Source of the DNA: Pseudobdellovibrionaceae bacterium
Lineage (GTDB): Bacteria > Bdellovibrionota > Bdellovibrionia > Bdellovibrionales > Bdellovibrionaceae
Direction: 5' to 3'
Assembly (NCBI GenBank): GCA_019637875.1
Contig: JAHBUW010000010.1
Span: forward strand, 1 to 64,000
Length of the DNA stretch: 64,000 nt
The notes below the pieces were generated by a model. It was not told the DNA's origin. It did not search any database and saw only the letters and a list, made by a program, of their open reading frames with translations. A program made the translations under genes and the position numbers. Shown here one piece after another: positions 28,217 to 38,100 of this stretch. Numbering within the stretch: the stretch's first letter is position 1; each line of letters opens with the position of its first letter.

Positions 28217-29031
28217 AGCACACCTCCGAACCGTGAAGTAAAAGACCGTCTTTCAATCTGGATCAGATCGCCGTACATCCGCGACTCCTCACGAAGCGCT
28301 TTTTCAACGGTCTCCTTGAGGCAGAGAAAGTAAACACGCCGAAACATTCCGGGCTGCCCTCGGCGTTCGCGAATCAACTCGACATAGTTTTCTATCTTGT
28401 CGCGGTACCGGCGCCGCGCTTTCTGGGCGATCTCGAGTTCAAAAGCCACGACCTCACCGCCGGGCAACGTATAGATGCCGTCGGGGACATTCGCCGAGTT
28501 CAAACCGTAGTCGGCGGCCGCTTCGGATTTCAACCGACGATCCGAGATCCAATGAACCTCGCCGAACTGACGCTCGATATTCAGTCGGAACTCGATAACA
28601 ACTCGATCATGCAGCAAAGTGCGATGGTCGAAACCACGTACTGGCTTCGCCAAACTCCTCATGGGGCTCATCGTCGCAAGCGCGTTGAACGCCTTCAGGG
28701 TAGTGGTGAAGTACCTCTCCGAATCCAGATGGGAATACGTGACGCGCAGAAATCGAGCCTGCACCAGTTGGTGCAGGCGTTTCTTGGCCCAGGCCTCGGA
28801 CTTCGCTTCCTCGGCACTGAGGGTTGTCTTGAAGAATTTCTGGAAGACATCCCGCACCCTCGCGAATTTCATTTCCAGGATGAACTCGAGAACCGCAAGA
28901 TCCCTCTCCGTTAACTCGACCCTACGAACCGCACTCTCTTTCTCGATCGGGAATGACTGCTGAACAGCCTCTCCAAACGTCGCCATTGCCCCTAGATTCT
29001 GTTCCATGCCCCCGGTCCCACGGTAAACCAT
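28213..29031 (-). CDS. Replication-relaxation family protein
   Basis: 272 residues from ATG 29031 (AAAGGAAG upstream; the GTG at 29037 is too close to it). An N-terminal winged helix (LTERDLAVLEFILEMKFARVRDV, then KKRLHQLVQARFL) and a restriction-endonuclease-like second half (VPDGIYTLPGGEVVAFELEIAQKARRRYRDKI) match PF13814, named from plasmid DNA relaxation proteins. It is coupled to the VirD4-like ATPase by a 4-bp overlap; such pairs are typical of conjugative or mobilisable elements. A long perfect inverted repeat lies 73 bp upstream. Confidence 0.8.
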   Translation of the reverse strand: MVYRGTGGMEQNLGAMATFGEAVQQSFPIEKESAVRRVELTERDLAVLEFILEMKFARVRDVFQKFFKTTLSAEEAKSEAWAKKRLHQLVQARFLRVTYSHLDSERYFTTTLKAFNALATMSPMRSLAKPVRGFDHRTLLHDRVVIEFRLNIERQFGEVHWISDRRLKSEAAADYGLNSANVPDGIYTLPGGEVVAFELEIAQKARRRYRDKIENYVELIRERRGQPGMFRRVYFLCLKETVEKALREESRMYGDLIQIERRSFTSRFGGVL

Positions 29032-29103
29032 ACCCACTTCCTTTCATTGTTTTGCCGCCCTCCATGTCCTTTTTGAAATGCACCTCAGATCCCTCCCGGC
29101 CGT

Positions 29104-29153
29104 GTCGCTGACCACCTCCTCGGGAACATCGTGGAGAGGGGGTGGTCAGCGAC
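29104..29153. repeat. Long inverted repeat upstream of the mobilisation pair
   Basis: Arms 29104-29121 and 29136-29153 pair over 18 bp with one mismatch; the outer 13 bp (GTCGCTGACCACC) are perfect; loop 14 nt. No T-run follows on either strand, so it is not a simple terminator. Its place before replication-relaxation and coupling genes makes an origin of transfer or an operator possible. The surrounding 29032-29437 region contains no convincing gene. Confidence 0.6.
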
Positions 29154-29282
29154 CGCAGAGGCCGGGAACGGACTGATAAGTCCGCGAATCTTCGACGACT
29201 TGGAGGGCGGCTCCTGTGACGAAAGCATCGCGAACGAGAGATGGTTCGAGGGATGAACGGCTTTGGACCTCAGGAATTCTCT

Positions 29283-29310
29283 GATAGCCAAGTGATAGCC
29301 TCAGATAGCC
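29283..29310. repeat. Three GATAGCC direct repeats
   Basis: GATAGCC at 29283, 29294 and 29304, spaced 11 and 10 bp, about one helical turn each. Located between the inverted repeat and tRNA-His. Could be iteron-like binding sites; too short to be certain. Confidence 0.45.
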
Positions 29311-29437
29311 AAACCAGGTGACGAGTCGTGATTTTCCGTGACGGATGATGCCTCGGAAACGTCACAAACCCTTGAAACCTCTTGGTTCCTGTTTTCGGGG
29401 TCTTGCGCTTGTTTTGGTTTTTCGGGAGCGAGTTAAA

Positions 29438-29514
29438 TGGGGCGACCGACGGGGCTTGAACCCGCGACACTCGGAATCACAATCCGATGCTCTACCAACT
29501 GAGCTACGGCCGCC
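29438..29514 (-). tRNA. tRNA-His (GTG)
   Basis: Read on the minus strand it folds into a full cloverleaf: acceptor GCGGCCG with CGGTCGC, D arm TAGCTCAGTTGGTAGAGC, anticodon loop TTGTGAT giving GTG (His), T loop TTCAAGC, and encoded CCA. An extra 5' G pairs with discriminator C73, the special G-1:C73 feature of histidine tRNA. It lies 407 bp from the mobilisation gene pair, a usual setting for integration of mobile DNA. Confidence 0.97.
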
Positions 29515-29664
29515 ACTGACTCGAGAGGCACTACAGGACTTAGATCAAGTCCCTCGACCCATCAAGCCCAAAAATACCCCCGCCTGCGTTAAGTAGCTAA
29601 GAAGTTAGGCAAAAGTCGTCCAGGAGAGGTTGATAAAGGCCTCCGTTTCCCTTGAAATCAGGGG

Positions 29665-30549
29665 ATGCGGAACCACATCCCACCCCCTGCCGTTCGCGCA
29701 CGCGGCCGAGCGACGGTGACAGCCCTTGTCCTCAGCGGTCTTCTGAGTTTGGCCGCGAACACCGCGCACGCCCAGCGCGTGGAGCAGGTGCGCGGGGACC
29801 GCGTCCTCATTCAAACCGACCAGCTGAAATTCGCCCCCGGCCAGAAGTGGGAAGCCATCGACGGGAGCGGCGATATCGTGGGTACCATCGAGATCAAAAA
29901 CTTACGCGATGAAAAAGCCATCGGCGCGGTCATCGAAGGCGTCGCCGTGAAAGGCGCGAACTTGCGCCTGAAGACTGATCTGAAAACGCTCTCCGAGGAC
30001 GAAAAGTACCGCACCCGCAAATGGTTCATCGGTCTGTCGTCGCTCTCGGCGCAGGTGAAGGTCCGCACGCTCGGCACCGATACCGAAACCGATCTCGTCG
30101 GCGGTCAATGGGGCGTGCAGGCCGGTGCCGATCAGGTCCTGACCGCCCACCAGACGCTGCGCCTGCGCGCGGGTTTCGATCTCGTGCGCGCGCGTTCGGA
30201 CATCAACAACCTCACCGACTGCGGCGGCGACCGCGAGTGCACACTGTGGACCCACTACGCGACCGCGAGCTTAGGTTTCAATTTTCAGCTGATGCCCGAA
30301 GGCCACTCGTGGAATACGGGGGTCTCGACGGCGTTTACGGGTTTTCTGCCGCTCTCGCGCGACAGCGACGTCCTTGACGCTTCGAAGCTCGCGCTGGACG
30401 GCGGTTTCGAGGCGGGACTTTTCGCCAACCTCAAAACGAACCCGATCACCTGGCTTGAGTTTTCGATGCAGCGGATTTTCCTACGCGATACCGATCGCGT
30501 ACGCCCGCAGCTGATTCGCTTCAACCTGACTTGGATTCAGAATTTCTAG
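29665..30549 (+). CDS. Putative outer-membrane beta-barrel protein
   Basis: 294 residues. A signal peptide (ALVLSGLLSLAANTAHA) precedes a first part (about 30-105) with an SH3-like feel (VRGDRVLIQTDQLKFAPGQKWEAIDGSG). The remainder alternates polar and hydrophobic residues (HQTLRLRAGFDLVRARSD, HYATASLGFNF) and ends ...NLTWIQNF with a C-terminal aromatic, typical of outer-membrane barrels. Two cysteines flank a short loop (DCGGDREC). It converges on the next gene with a 6-bp gap. Function unknown. Confidence 0.7.
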   Translation: MRNHIPPPAVRARGRATVTALVLSGLLSLAANTAHAQRVEQVRGDRVLIQTDQLKFAPGQKWEAIDGSGDIVGTIEIKNLRDEKAIGAVIEGVAVKGANLRLKTDLKTLSEDEKYRTRKWFIGLSSLSAQVKVRTLGTDTETDLVGGQWGVQAGADQVLTAHQTLRLRAGFDLVRARSDINNLTDCGGDRECTLWTHYATASLGFNFQLMPEGHSWNTGVSTAFTGFLPLSRDSDVLDASKLALDGGFEAGLFANLKTNPITWLEFSMQRIFLRDTDRVRPQLIRFNLTWIQNF

Positions 30550-30555
30550 AAGCGC

Positions 30556-32064
30556 TTAGAACCCGTTGTCTAAGATCACGTCGTTGTAACGTGTGCGAAC
30601 CTTCTTGAAGAGGTCCGTATGCGGTCCCGTAATGCCGTCAGGCCCCACGGTGTTGGCGACATCACGACGGATCTGCATGCGACCCGGCAAAAACTTTTGG
30701 AGCGAAACCATATTGGGGTTCGCGCCCGCAGCCAGACCGCCGGGTCCGCCGCGACCTCGACCCGCACCGGTGCCGCCATTCATCTCGTCAGGATAACCGT
30801 TCCCACCGCGCGTCCCGGCCGAGCCGTTCCCGCCCTGGGCGCCCTTCAAGACGTCGGGATCGAACCGCGAACGTCCGCCACCACGACGCGCGTTTTGTTT
30901 GCCCGCGCCACCGCCGCCGCCCCCGCCGCCAAGACCGGCCCCACCACCGCCCGCCTGCTGGGCCATGCGACCCAGCTTCGAGCGCTGATAGTTACTCATA
31001 TCCGCCGGCGTATCCCCCAGCATGAGCGGGTCGCCGGATGTGTTGACCTTCGAGTTGAATCCGTCCGTATTTTTGACCGCGCTTCCCATGCTGCTGGCGC
31101 TCGGCGATCCGTAAGTTTCCGGCATCTGATAGCTACCCTGGTTCAGGTCCATGCCTATGGGCGGAATCGCCGGCGGCGGAGTCTGACTTCCCAGCGCCGA
31201 GCCCAAACTCTGCAGGGCATTGCCCAAGGCCTGATTGGTGCTGTCTTGCTTCTTCTGATCCTCTTTGGCCTGTTTGTTGTCCGCGGCTTTTTGCTGAAGC
31301 GCGGCCCGTGCGTTGTTACAAGAATTCTGCAGCGCCTGCACGTTGCTCGTGAAAAGATCGCGAGCGCTTCTGACGTGCCCCGGGATCGAAGACGCCGAGG
31401 CCTCTCCGGCTTGGCGATTGATCTGCACCCAGTTGTCGCTACGACCCGCCACCGGCGCCGCCGCGTCCGCGCGCGCGCAAACGTCGCGGCACGGTCTCAG
31501 GTACTCCTGGCAGGCTTGGTCGGCTCTGTTCGCAAGTTCATTCGACGACGACTGGAAAGAGGGAATCGAGTTGCACGCCTGATTCACCGAGGCCTCGTTC
31601 CCGCCCGTCAATCCGTTGATCCGGCGATAATCCTGATCGGCCTGGTCGCGCGCGTTCGCAAGCGCCCCTCGGCAGTTCGATTCGGATTGGGCGCAGACCA
31701 TCTTGCATTGGTGATACAAATCATTGCGGTCCGTCCCCGCATCACGAATCGCATCCTCGGCGCTTTCAGCAGCCTCCCCGGTCGTTTGCACTTGGCGGGT
31801 GCGATCGATCCAGCGATTCTGCGAGATCCCCAGCTCGGCCAAGGTTTTGCTGTAACCGACGTCACCGTCGGCGCGTTTACAGTGGGCGTTCACGTCGCGT
31901 TGCAACTCTTGAAACGCCTCGGAGTCCTCGTCGTAGTTTTTCATCGTCCGCTCGAGAATCGGACAATAGCGGTTCAAGGTCATCTCGGCCGCGATCGCGA
32001 ACGGAGCCGCGAACAGCGCACTGATTGTCCAAGCCATCAACGAAAGAACGGATTTGTACCCCAT
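30556..32064 (-). CDS. Large secreted protein, GPDGITGPH-tail family (paralogue 1)
   Basis: 502 residues. Signal peptide ends near AIAAE. The mature N-terminus (LNRYCPILERTMKNY) aligns with the neighbour's LGAYCRMLEQMQTRY. The central part is Cys-rich and helical (HQCKMVCAQSESNC, ACQEYLRPCRDVC), then a low-complexity Gly-rich stretch around 380-400 (GGGGAGLGGGGGGGG) and Arg-Gly segments. The C-terminal 50 residues carry KFLPGRMQIRR and GPDGITGPH, shared with the next gene. The conserved tail suggests a sorting or processing signal. No family recognised; exported and probably partly unstructured. Confidence 0.75.
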   Translation of the reverse strand: MGYKSVLSLMAWTISALFAAPFAIAAEMTLNRYCPILERTMKNYDEDSEAFQELQRDVNAHCKRADGDVGYSKTLAELGISQNRWIDRTRQVQTTGEAAESAEDAIRDAGTDRNDLYHQCKMVCAQSESNCRGALANARDQADQDYRRINGLTGGNEASVNQACNSIPSFQSSSNELANRADQACQEYLRPCRDVCARADAAAPVAGRSDNWVQINRQAGEASASSIPGHVRSARDLFTSNVQALQNSCNNARAALQQKAADNKQAKEDQKKQDSTNQALGNALQSLGSALGSQTPPPAIPPIGMDLNQGSYQMPETYGSPSASSMGSAVKNTDGFNSKVNTSGDPLMLGDTPADMSNYQRSKLGRMAQQAGGGGAGLGGGGGGGGAGKQNARRGGGRSRFDPDVLKGAQGGNGSAGTRGGNGYPDEMNGGTGAGRGRGGPGGLAAGANPNMVSLQKFLPGRMQIRRDVANTVGPDGITGPHTDLFKKVRTRYNDVILDNGF

Positions 32065-32163
32065 ACCTTGAGGATACCAGAGAGCCTTGAAGTGACCGGG
32101 CTTTTTCGAGCGGCGTCCCGGTCTGAGACGCCGCGATCGTCAAGATCCTGGACAGCCCCCATC

Positions 32164-33717
32164 TTATTTCGACGGAGCCGGGACCGCGAGCGGGAAAGGA
32201 ATCACCTGATAGCGTTTGGACACCTTCCAGAACAAATTGGAGTGGGGACCGGTGATCCCGTCGGGACCGGTGGGCGTCAGTGCGGTCGGACGACGTCCCG
32301 CCGCCGTCGGCAGGAATTTGCGCAAGCCCTCTTGGAATCGTGCATTCACCTCGGCCACGCTCATGCCCCGAGCCGCCGCGGGCCGAGCACGACCGCGAAG
32401 TTTCCCCGCCTCGGGATACCCACCCGCCGCGAAACCCGTGCGTGAGGGACCCGCTCCGGCCAGGGCGCCGGCGTAAACGTCCGTATCAAAACGTGAGCCC
32501 CGCGCGTTTCCGGCGCGGCGGCGGGCGTCCGCCCCTGCGGCATTCGCCAGCCCGCTGGCCGACGGAGTTCCGGTCACGCCCGAAGCCTGCTGCGGCATCG
32601 AGCCCGACACCGAACGACGACCGGGTGCCGTGAGCGGCTCTTCTTCACCCATCATGATCGGATCGGTCGCGGAACGGCTCAGCGAGCCGTTGTCGAGCCC
32701 ATCGCCTTTCACCGCACCGGGGGAAAGCGAGCCCGGATCGGAAGAATAAAGTGCCGGCTGTTGCGCCACGGTCGTCGGCAGAGTTTCCCCCGTGGCGAGA
32801 TCTGTCGCGGGCTCATTGGCCGCGTTCAAAATCGACAGCGCTTGGGGCAGCATCTGCGCGGCCGTCGACCAGAAGTCACCGCCTTGTCCCGTCGTCGCGG
32901 GTTTTTCCGCCGTCTTCGGCGCTTCGGGGGTGGGGGTTGCGGGCGCCTCGGCCAAGCGGCGACGGGCGTCGTTGCAAGCGCGATCCAGATCCGCGCGGGT
33001 GCGCGAGATATTCAGTCCTTGGTTCAAAGCCGAATCGACCATCACGTTACACGCATTGTACGCCACCGAGCGGGCGACGTTCATCTCGGGCGTGGTGGTT
33101 CCGGTCCCACGCAATTCGCGGAAGGACTCATCCACCGCATTCACCATCGAGCGACACTGCGCCTGCAAGTCCTCGCACTGCCGACGCGCGTTCGACTGCG
33201 CCATCTCGGCGCCCGATTCAAAACCACCGATGCGGCCGCAGCCCGAATTCACGCGGGTCGCATTCGCCTCGCCGGTCAAAAGAGCCATGACGTCCGCCGC
33301 CTCGGCGCGCGGTGCTTCGAACGAACGTGCCGAACGCGCGTGGCACTCGGTCATCAGCTGGGTCGCGCTCTCACGGGCCGCGCGGTACTTTTCGATGATG
33401 GACGACGCCGTTTCGGAGCGCTCAACGAAAGCGCGGATCTCGCCCGCACCGGCGACATTGTCGGGATTGTTCGAAAGGTAGGGATTCACGGTTCCGCTGA
33501 AGTGGGTGTCGGCGTTCGAGTTCCAGTCCAGATCCGCACAGTAGCGCGTATGATCGGCCGCCAGCGACTCGCGTGCGGTGGCGTTTCCCGAGTAGCGGGT
33601 TTGCATCTGTTCGAGCATTCGGCAGTAAGCGCCCAAGGTGTACTGGGCTTGCGCACCGGCAAACACCGGGCTCAAGAGCGCAAGGAGCAGAAGGGATCCA
33701 CGGATTTGATTCCGCAT
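32164..33717 (-). CDS. Large secreted protein, GPDGITGPH-tail family (paralogue 2)
   Basis: 517 residues from ATG 33717, which starts a signal peptide (LLLLALLSPVFAGAQA); the longer in-frame extension to 34437 is non-coding. N-terminal, Cys-containing helical and C-terminal parts align with the gene at 30556. The tail has KFLPTAAGRRPTA then GPDGITGPH and a basic segment ending near RYQVIPF. The middle (360-440) is rich in Pro, Thr, Ala and Gly. The two are tandem, separated by 99 bp containing a hairpin (8-bp arms GCGGCGTC/GACGCCGC), so they arose by duplication. Function unknown. Confidence 0.75.
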   Translation of the reverse strand: MRNQIRGSLLLLALLSPVFAGAQAQYTLGAYCRMLEQMQTRYSGNATARESLAADHTRYCADLDWNSNADTHFSGTVNPYLSNNPDNVAGAGEIRAFVERSETASSIIEKYRAARESATQLMTECHARSARSFEAPRAEAADVMALLTGEANATRVNSGCGRIGGFESGAEMAQSNARRQCEDLQAQCRSMVNAVDESFRELRGTGTTTPEMNVARSVAYNACNVMVDSALNQGLNISRTRADLDRACNDARRRLAEAPATPTPEAPKTAEKPATTGQGGDFWSTAAQMLPQALSILNAANEPATDLATGETLPTTVAQQPALYSSDPGSLSPGAVKGDGLDNGSLSRSATDPIMMGEEEPLTAPGRRSVSGSMPQQASGVTGTPSASGLANAAGADARRRAGNARGSRFDTDVYAGALAGAGPSRTGFAAGGYPEAGKLRGRARPAAARGMSVAEVNARFQEGLRKFLPTAAGRRPTALTPTGPDGITGPHSNLFWKVSKRYQVIPFPLAVPAPSK

Positions 33718-33999
33718 AGGAACTGCCTTTCTACCCCCCGGTAGGCTTACAGGATAACTCCCAAACCCCTCATTTTCAGAGGGAAAATCCCAACTTGAGA
33801 CGCCCGGAACCGCAAATTTCGTAACTTCTTTAGACAGTAGAAAATGCCATGAAGGTCCGCGCGGTCGGATCTTGGTTGTCGAATGGAACCACTGCTCCTG
33901 TAAAAACCTCCGAGTCTTTACTCTGCCTTCACGATTGCTCGAATTTCGCACCGAGTTGAGGTAATTTCCGGCCTCTAAAAAAGATCGAGGTGCGGGTCG

Positions 34000-35190
34000 A
34001 TGCGTGTGAAACGAGCTCAGACGTCTGCGGTTATGCTTCTGCTGACGTCTATTACGATCAGTTCTTTGACTGCGTCCGCGCAGCCCGACAGCACACCCGT
34101 TGTCGAATCCCTCACTCAACTCGAAAAACAAGAAGAGTCCACGGTTCGCCGCAAGCTCGACTGGAATCTGGAATTCGCCGGTGAATTCGAAGGCCAAGGC
34201 CGCGACGAATCCCTGGCGGTCGTGACCGGTCTGGGCCTCGACATGAACTTTCAGTTCTCGAAAAGCCTGTCGCTGATCCTGGCGCCCACCGCGCGTTTTT
34301 ATTCGGCCCGCAGCCAGCAGCGCTTCGACTCGGATAGCTTTGAAGATCGTATTTATCTGCGCGAAGGCTACATGAATCTGCAGCCGCTCGACGGCGAGCA
34401 TTTCAAGCTCGGACTGCGCGCGGGCTCGATCTCGCAAAAACTCGTCGATCAGCCCCAGCTTTTAAGCTCGAGCCGCAGCTTTCCGGCAGTGGCCCTTGTC
34501 ACGAGCTACACCGGCGGTCCCGTGACCGTGGGCCTCGAAGCCGAAGAGGCGGTCCCGACCTCCTATACATACAACGCCCTTCGCGAAGATAAAGAGCCCC
34601 TTCCGGGTTTGCGCGCGACACGCGCCTCGTTGAGCGCGGAGCTTCTGGGCAACATGAAGCTGTCCCTCGCCGTCGGGCAAATGAGCTGGCGCAACCTGCC
34701 CGCGCGCGTGGCCTTCAACTCGCAAAAGTTGGGGAACACGCCCCAGGGTGAGCTCGCGCCCACCAGTCGTTTCCGCACGGGCTTCAACACGGGCTTCGTC
34801 GGCGCGCAGCTGGATTACTGTCTGGACTGCAAGATCGGCGGAACCCTGCAAGGTCGCCGCGCCCGCAACTCGTCGGCCCCCGACGATTCGGCGGACAGCC
34901 AGATGATCGGCATCGCGGGTCACTACCGCACGCGCTCGCTGATCACCTCGATCGCGATCGACAGCTTCTTTGCCGAGAGCGACGTTTCGCCCGCGGCTTA
35001 TACTCCTTCGTCGATGGGAAATACGAACCGCGCGGGCAACCGTTTGCGCCTGGAGTTCGAAATCCCCTCGATGGAAATGACCGTCATGACTCAGTTCGTG
35101 CAGGCGCGCACTTTGGCGCCGACCCCGTACCAAAGCGATTTCAACAGCCTTTACTTAGGAGTCGAGACCCATGGTCCTTGGATTCAATAA
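34000..35190 (+). CDS. Putative outer-membrane beta-barrel protein
   Basis: 396 residues from ATG 34000 (GAGG 9 bases upstream), with a signal peptide ending near SLTASAQ. The mature protein is amphipathic beta throughout (LDWNLEFAGEFEG, SLSLILAPTARFYS, FKLGLRAGSISQKL, RLRLEFEIPSMEMTVMTQFV) with short turns, as in 16-strand-type porin-like barrels. One CLDC pair lies near residue 268. It is translationally coupled to the giant lipoprotein (20-bp overlap), so the two probably form one complex. Confidence 0.75.
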   Translation: MRVKRAQTSAVMLLLTSITISSLTASAQPDSTPVVESLTQLEKQEESTVRRKLDWNLEFAGEFEGQGRDESLAVVTGLGLDMNFQFSKSLSLILAPTARFYSARSQQRFDSDSFEDRIYLREGYMNLQPLDGEHFKLGLRAGSISQKLVDQPQLLSSSRSFPAVALVTSYTGGPVTVGLEAEEAVPTSYTYNALREDKEPLPGLRATRASLSAELLGNMKLSLAVGQMSWRNLPARVAFNSQKLGNTPQGELAPTSRFRTGFNTGFVGAQLDYCLDCKIGGTLQGRRARNSSAPDDSADSQMIGIAGHYRTRSLITSIAIDSFFAESDVSPAAYTPSSMGNTNRAGNRLRLEFEIPSMEMTVMTQFVQARTLAPTPYQSDFNSLYLGVETHGPWIQ

Positions 35191-38100
35191 GAACGCAGCT
35201 TTGCTCCTGGGGTCCCTCCTTTTCCTCGCGGCCTGTGATAAGGCCGACGAAAAGGCGAACCTCGTTCCGGGCGGCGAATCGCAAGCCACGTTCCTGGTCG
35301 ACAAGGCCTCGGGCGAAGCCGAGCTGATCAATCCCGACACCAAAGACGTCTGGCAGACGCCGATTTCGGCTTCGTTTTCGTTCATGGCGTGTCTGAAGGA
35401 CCGCGCGAACGGCGAAACCCTGCGCGGCCAGCGTTTCGGAATTGAAAAGCAAGAGGACGGCACCCAACTTCCCGTCGAGGAAGCCTCGGACGTGAACGGC
35501 TGTATCAAATGGGTCGAGGAAATCCCCTTCAATTACTTCGCGAAGCGTTCGGCCCGTCTGCCGATCACGCGCTATGTTTTGGGCCAAGGCATCCACGCGG
35601 GCCGCGCCGAAGTGAAGCTCGCGATCAATCCCTGGGCCCTGGGCTCGGGTGCGCGCGACAAGGGCGACTCGGTCGTTTTCTTGCGTGATCAGATCCTGCC
35701 CAAAAACCAAATGGCGCCCATGGGCCAAATGCGCGCGACGCTTTCGGGCGAATCGCACGGTAACGCGGATCTTTGGATCCCGGAAGTGTCGATCAACTCT
35801 TTACGCCGCAAGGACTTCGCCGACGGCCAAGCCATCGACCTGAGCTTCGAAGTGAAGCCGCGCGTGCGCGTGCAGAACATGAACGGCGAGATCGACTACT
35901 TCGACCTCAAGGCCGGCGAATTCGACATCGTCGCGCACTTGATCGCGACCGACACCGGCGCGAATCAGAACGAGCGAGTCCTGCTCACGCCCCAAGAGCT
36001 GCAAGGCTCGGCGAAGCTGATCGACGGCTCGCTCGTCGTGCAGACCCGCACGTCGCTGGAGCGTCGCGTGTCTTCGGGGAACCTGGAGCTCGCGCTGAAA
36101 CTGATTCCGAAATCCATCGGTTCGCTGCGTTCTTTGAATGCGTTCGAAGGCGTTTACGAACTGGGCGCCGCCCATGAGCTGAGCCGCAGCCCCAAAGGGA
36201 TGCTCACTCAAGCTTGCCGCAAAGGCGAGATCACCTGCCGTATGTCGCAGACTCTGGAGGCGACGTCGAACTTCGACAAACTGCGCGCGCAAGGTTACGG
36301 GCTGAAGAACGAGCCCTATATCTTCTCGAACTTGAAGCTCCGTTTCGTCAGCGTTGAGCCCGGAGAGACCGCGACCCAACGTGACGTCGCCTACGCCGCA
36401 TCGACCTGTATTAAGGATCGTTGGACCGGTCAGGACATGGCCGATCAGCCCTTCCAGATCGAATATCTGGACGAAAAAGGCGCGCCCATCGCGGCAAAAA
36501 CGCAAACGCGCATGACCAACGAAGAGGGTTGCCTGAGCTGGGAATCGACCATCTTCCACAAATACTACCAACCCGAACGTTTGATCTGGCATGACCTGCG
36601 GATCACCCGTCCCGGTGGCTACCAGAAGTCGCTGCGTTTCGCCCTGAACCCTTGGGATGACAAGTTCACCTTCGGTTGGGATGAGCGCGAGTTCTCGAAA
36701 GACTTCACGCAAAAGCTGCAAACCCGTAAGAAGATCCCTTCGCGTTTCTTCTTAGCTGACTTCGGTTACCACGCGATCCGTTTCCTTTATAACATCGACC
36801 GGTTCATGGAACTGGAAGTGAAGAAGACGGTCCTGATGGAGCTGAATCCCCGCGTCCTTCGTTACTCGGGGATCGTCAACGCCCGTCGTCAGATCGAGGA
36901 TCTGCGTGACGGTATTTATTTGATGAAGGTCGCGATCGAGAAGAACTACCTCGATCCCGCGGACAAAGGCCGTCATATCAAAAACAAACGGGAGAACATC
37001 CCGTCGGCGGTCATCGAAGAGCTGGGCGGCGAAGTCGCCCGCAAAGAGTACATCACGTCGCAGACGCACCTGGTCCGCGTCGTCGACGGTCGGATCATCC
37101 ATCCCGTCGAGCTGACCATGCGCGATCTGCGTTTGATGCGCGTGCGTTCGAACTTCCTGATCCAGCTCGAAACGGTCGACGAGCGTTTGCTGCAAGGTCA
37201 CCAGGTCCTGCGCGAGCAGTACAAAAAAGATCTCGCGATCTTGGCCGAGCGTCGCGGCGCCATGAAAGACCTGCCCGTCGATCAGCGCGAAGCGGAACTC
37301 CGTAAAGAGGCGGAAGATCGTAAAGCGAAACTGGAATCGGCGTTCTTCCTTTTGAAAGAGCGTCTGGCCAGCGAAGCGCCCTCGCTCGACAATATGAATC
37401 TGGCTTTGGAAGAGAGCGTGATGGCGCCGCTGAAGGCCGCGCTGGACACGAACGATTTCACCGACGTGAAGCTGCCGTCGAACGAAGACTTCGACGTGAA
37501 CAACTTCATCGAAAAGGACTCGGGCCTGGAACGTCGGACGTTCGTGGGTCCCGTCATCTATCTGTCGAACGGCTACTCCGACTCGGTCCGCGCCACCGAC
37601 AACTTGGATGAGGCCCGTTGCCAAGAGCCCTACTCGGAAGACCTCGCGCAGAAAGGCCTCGCGTCCAACGCGGCGATCGCGAAGGAAGCCTACAAGTGGG
37701 AAGAGATGGCGCTGTTCACCTCGAAAGAGAAGGACATCGCGAGCTCGCGTCAGAACAACGCGTACCGCTTCTCCAAATATTATGGATCACTGAAGCACCT
37801 TTGCTACAAGCAAGTCGATGACCTCATCGCGCGCGAAAAGCAGATGGAGGCCTTCTATCACGAGAACATGCCCGTGCTCTCGTCGATCTATAACTACGTC
37901 AGCCTTTATAACTTGGAGTTCCTGAGCTTCGGCCTGGAACAACCCAAGAAGCTGGACGAATCGTGCCAAGGTTCCGTGGAGTCCTGCATGCGCACGACGC
38001 AAGAGCGGATCCTGCAACCCGCGAACGCACTGAAGTACGTGAACCAAGAGTTCGCCGCCCGTCAGCGCGCGCACTCCCGCAATGCGAACGATCAGATCGC

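Noticed and set aside
29345-29596. Plus-strand frame of 83 codons
   Set aside because: It contains the complement of the tRNA-His gene; the RRGLNPRHSESQSDALPTEL look is the usual false translation of a tRNA.
32100-32140. Terminator between the two secreted paralogues
   Set aside because: GCGGCGTC/GACGCCGC hairpin is real, but there is no T-run after it on the transcribed strand.
30619-32445. 608-codon plus-strand frame
   Set aside because: Antisense to the secreted paralogues; Arg/His-rich composition with no domain.
33718-34437. 240-codon N-terminal extension of the gene at 32164-33717
   Set aside because: No signal peptide or conserved start in it; it overlaps the opposite-strand barrel gene, and ATG 33717 begins a clean signal peptide.
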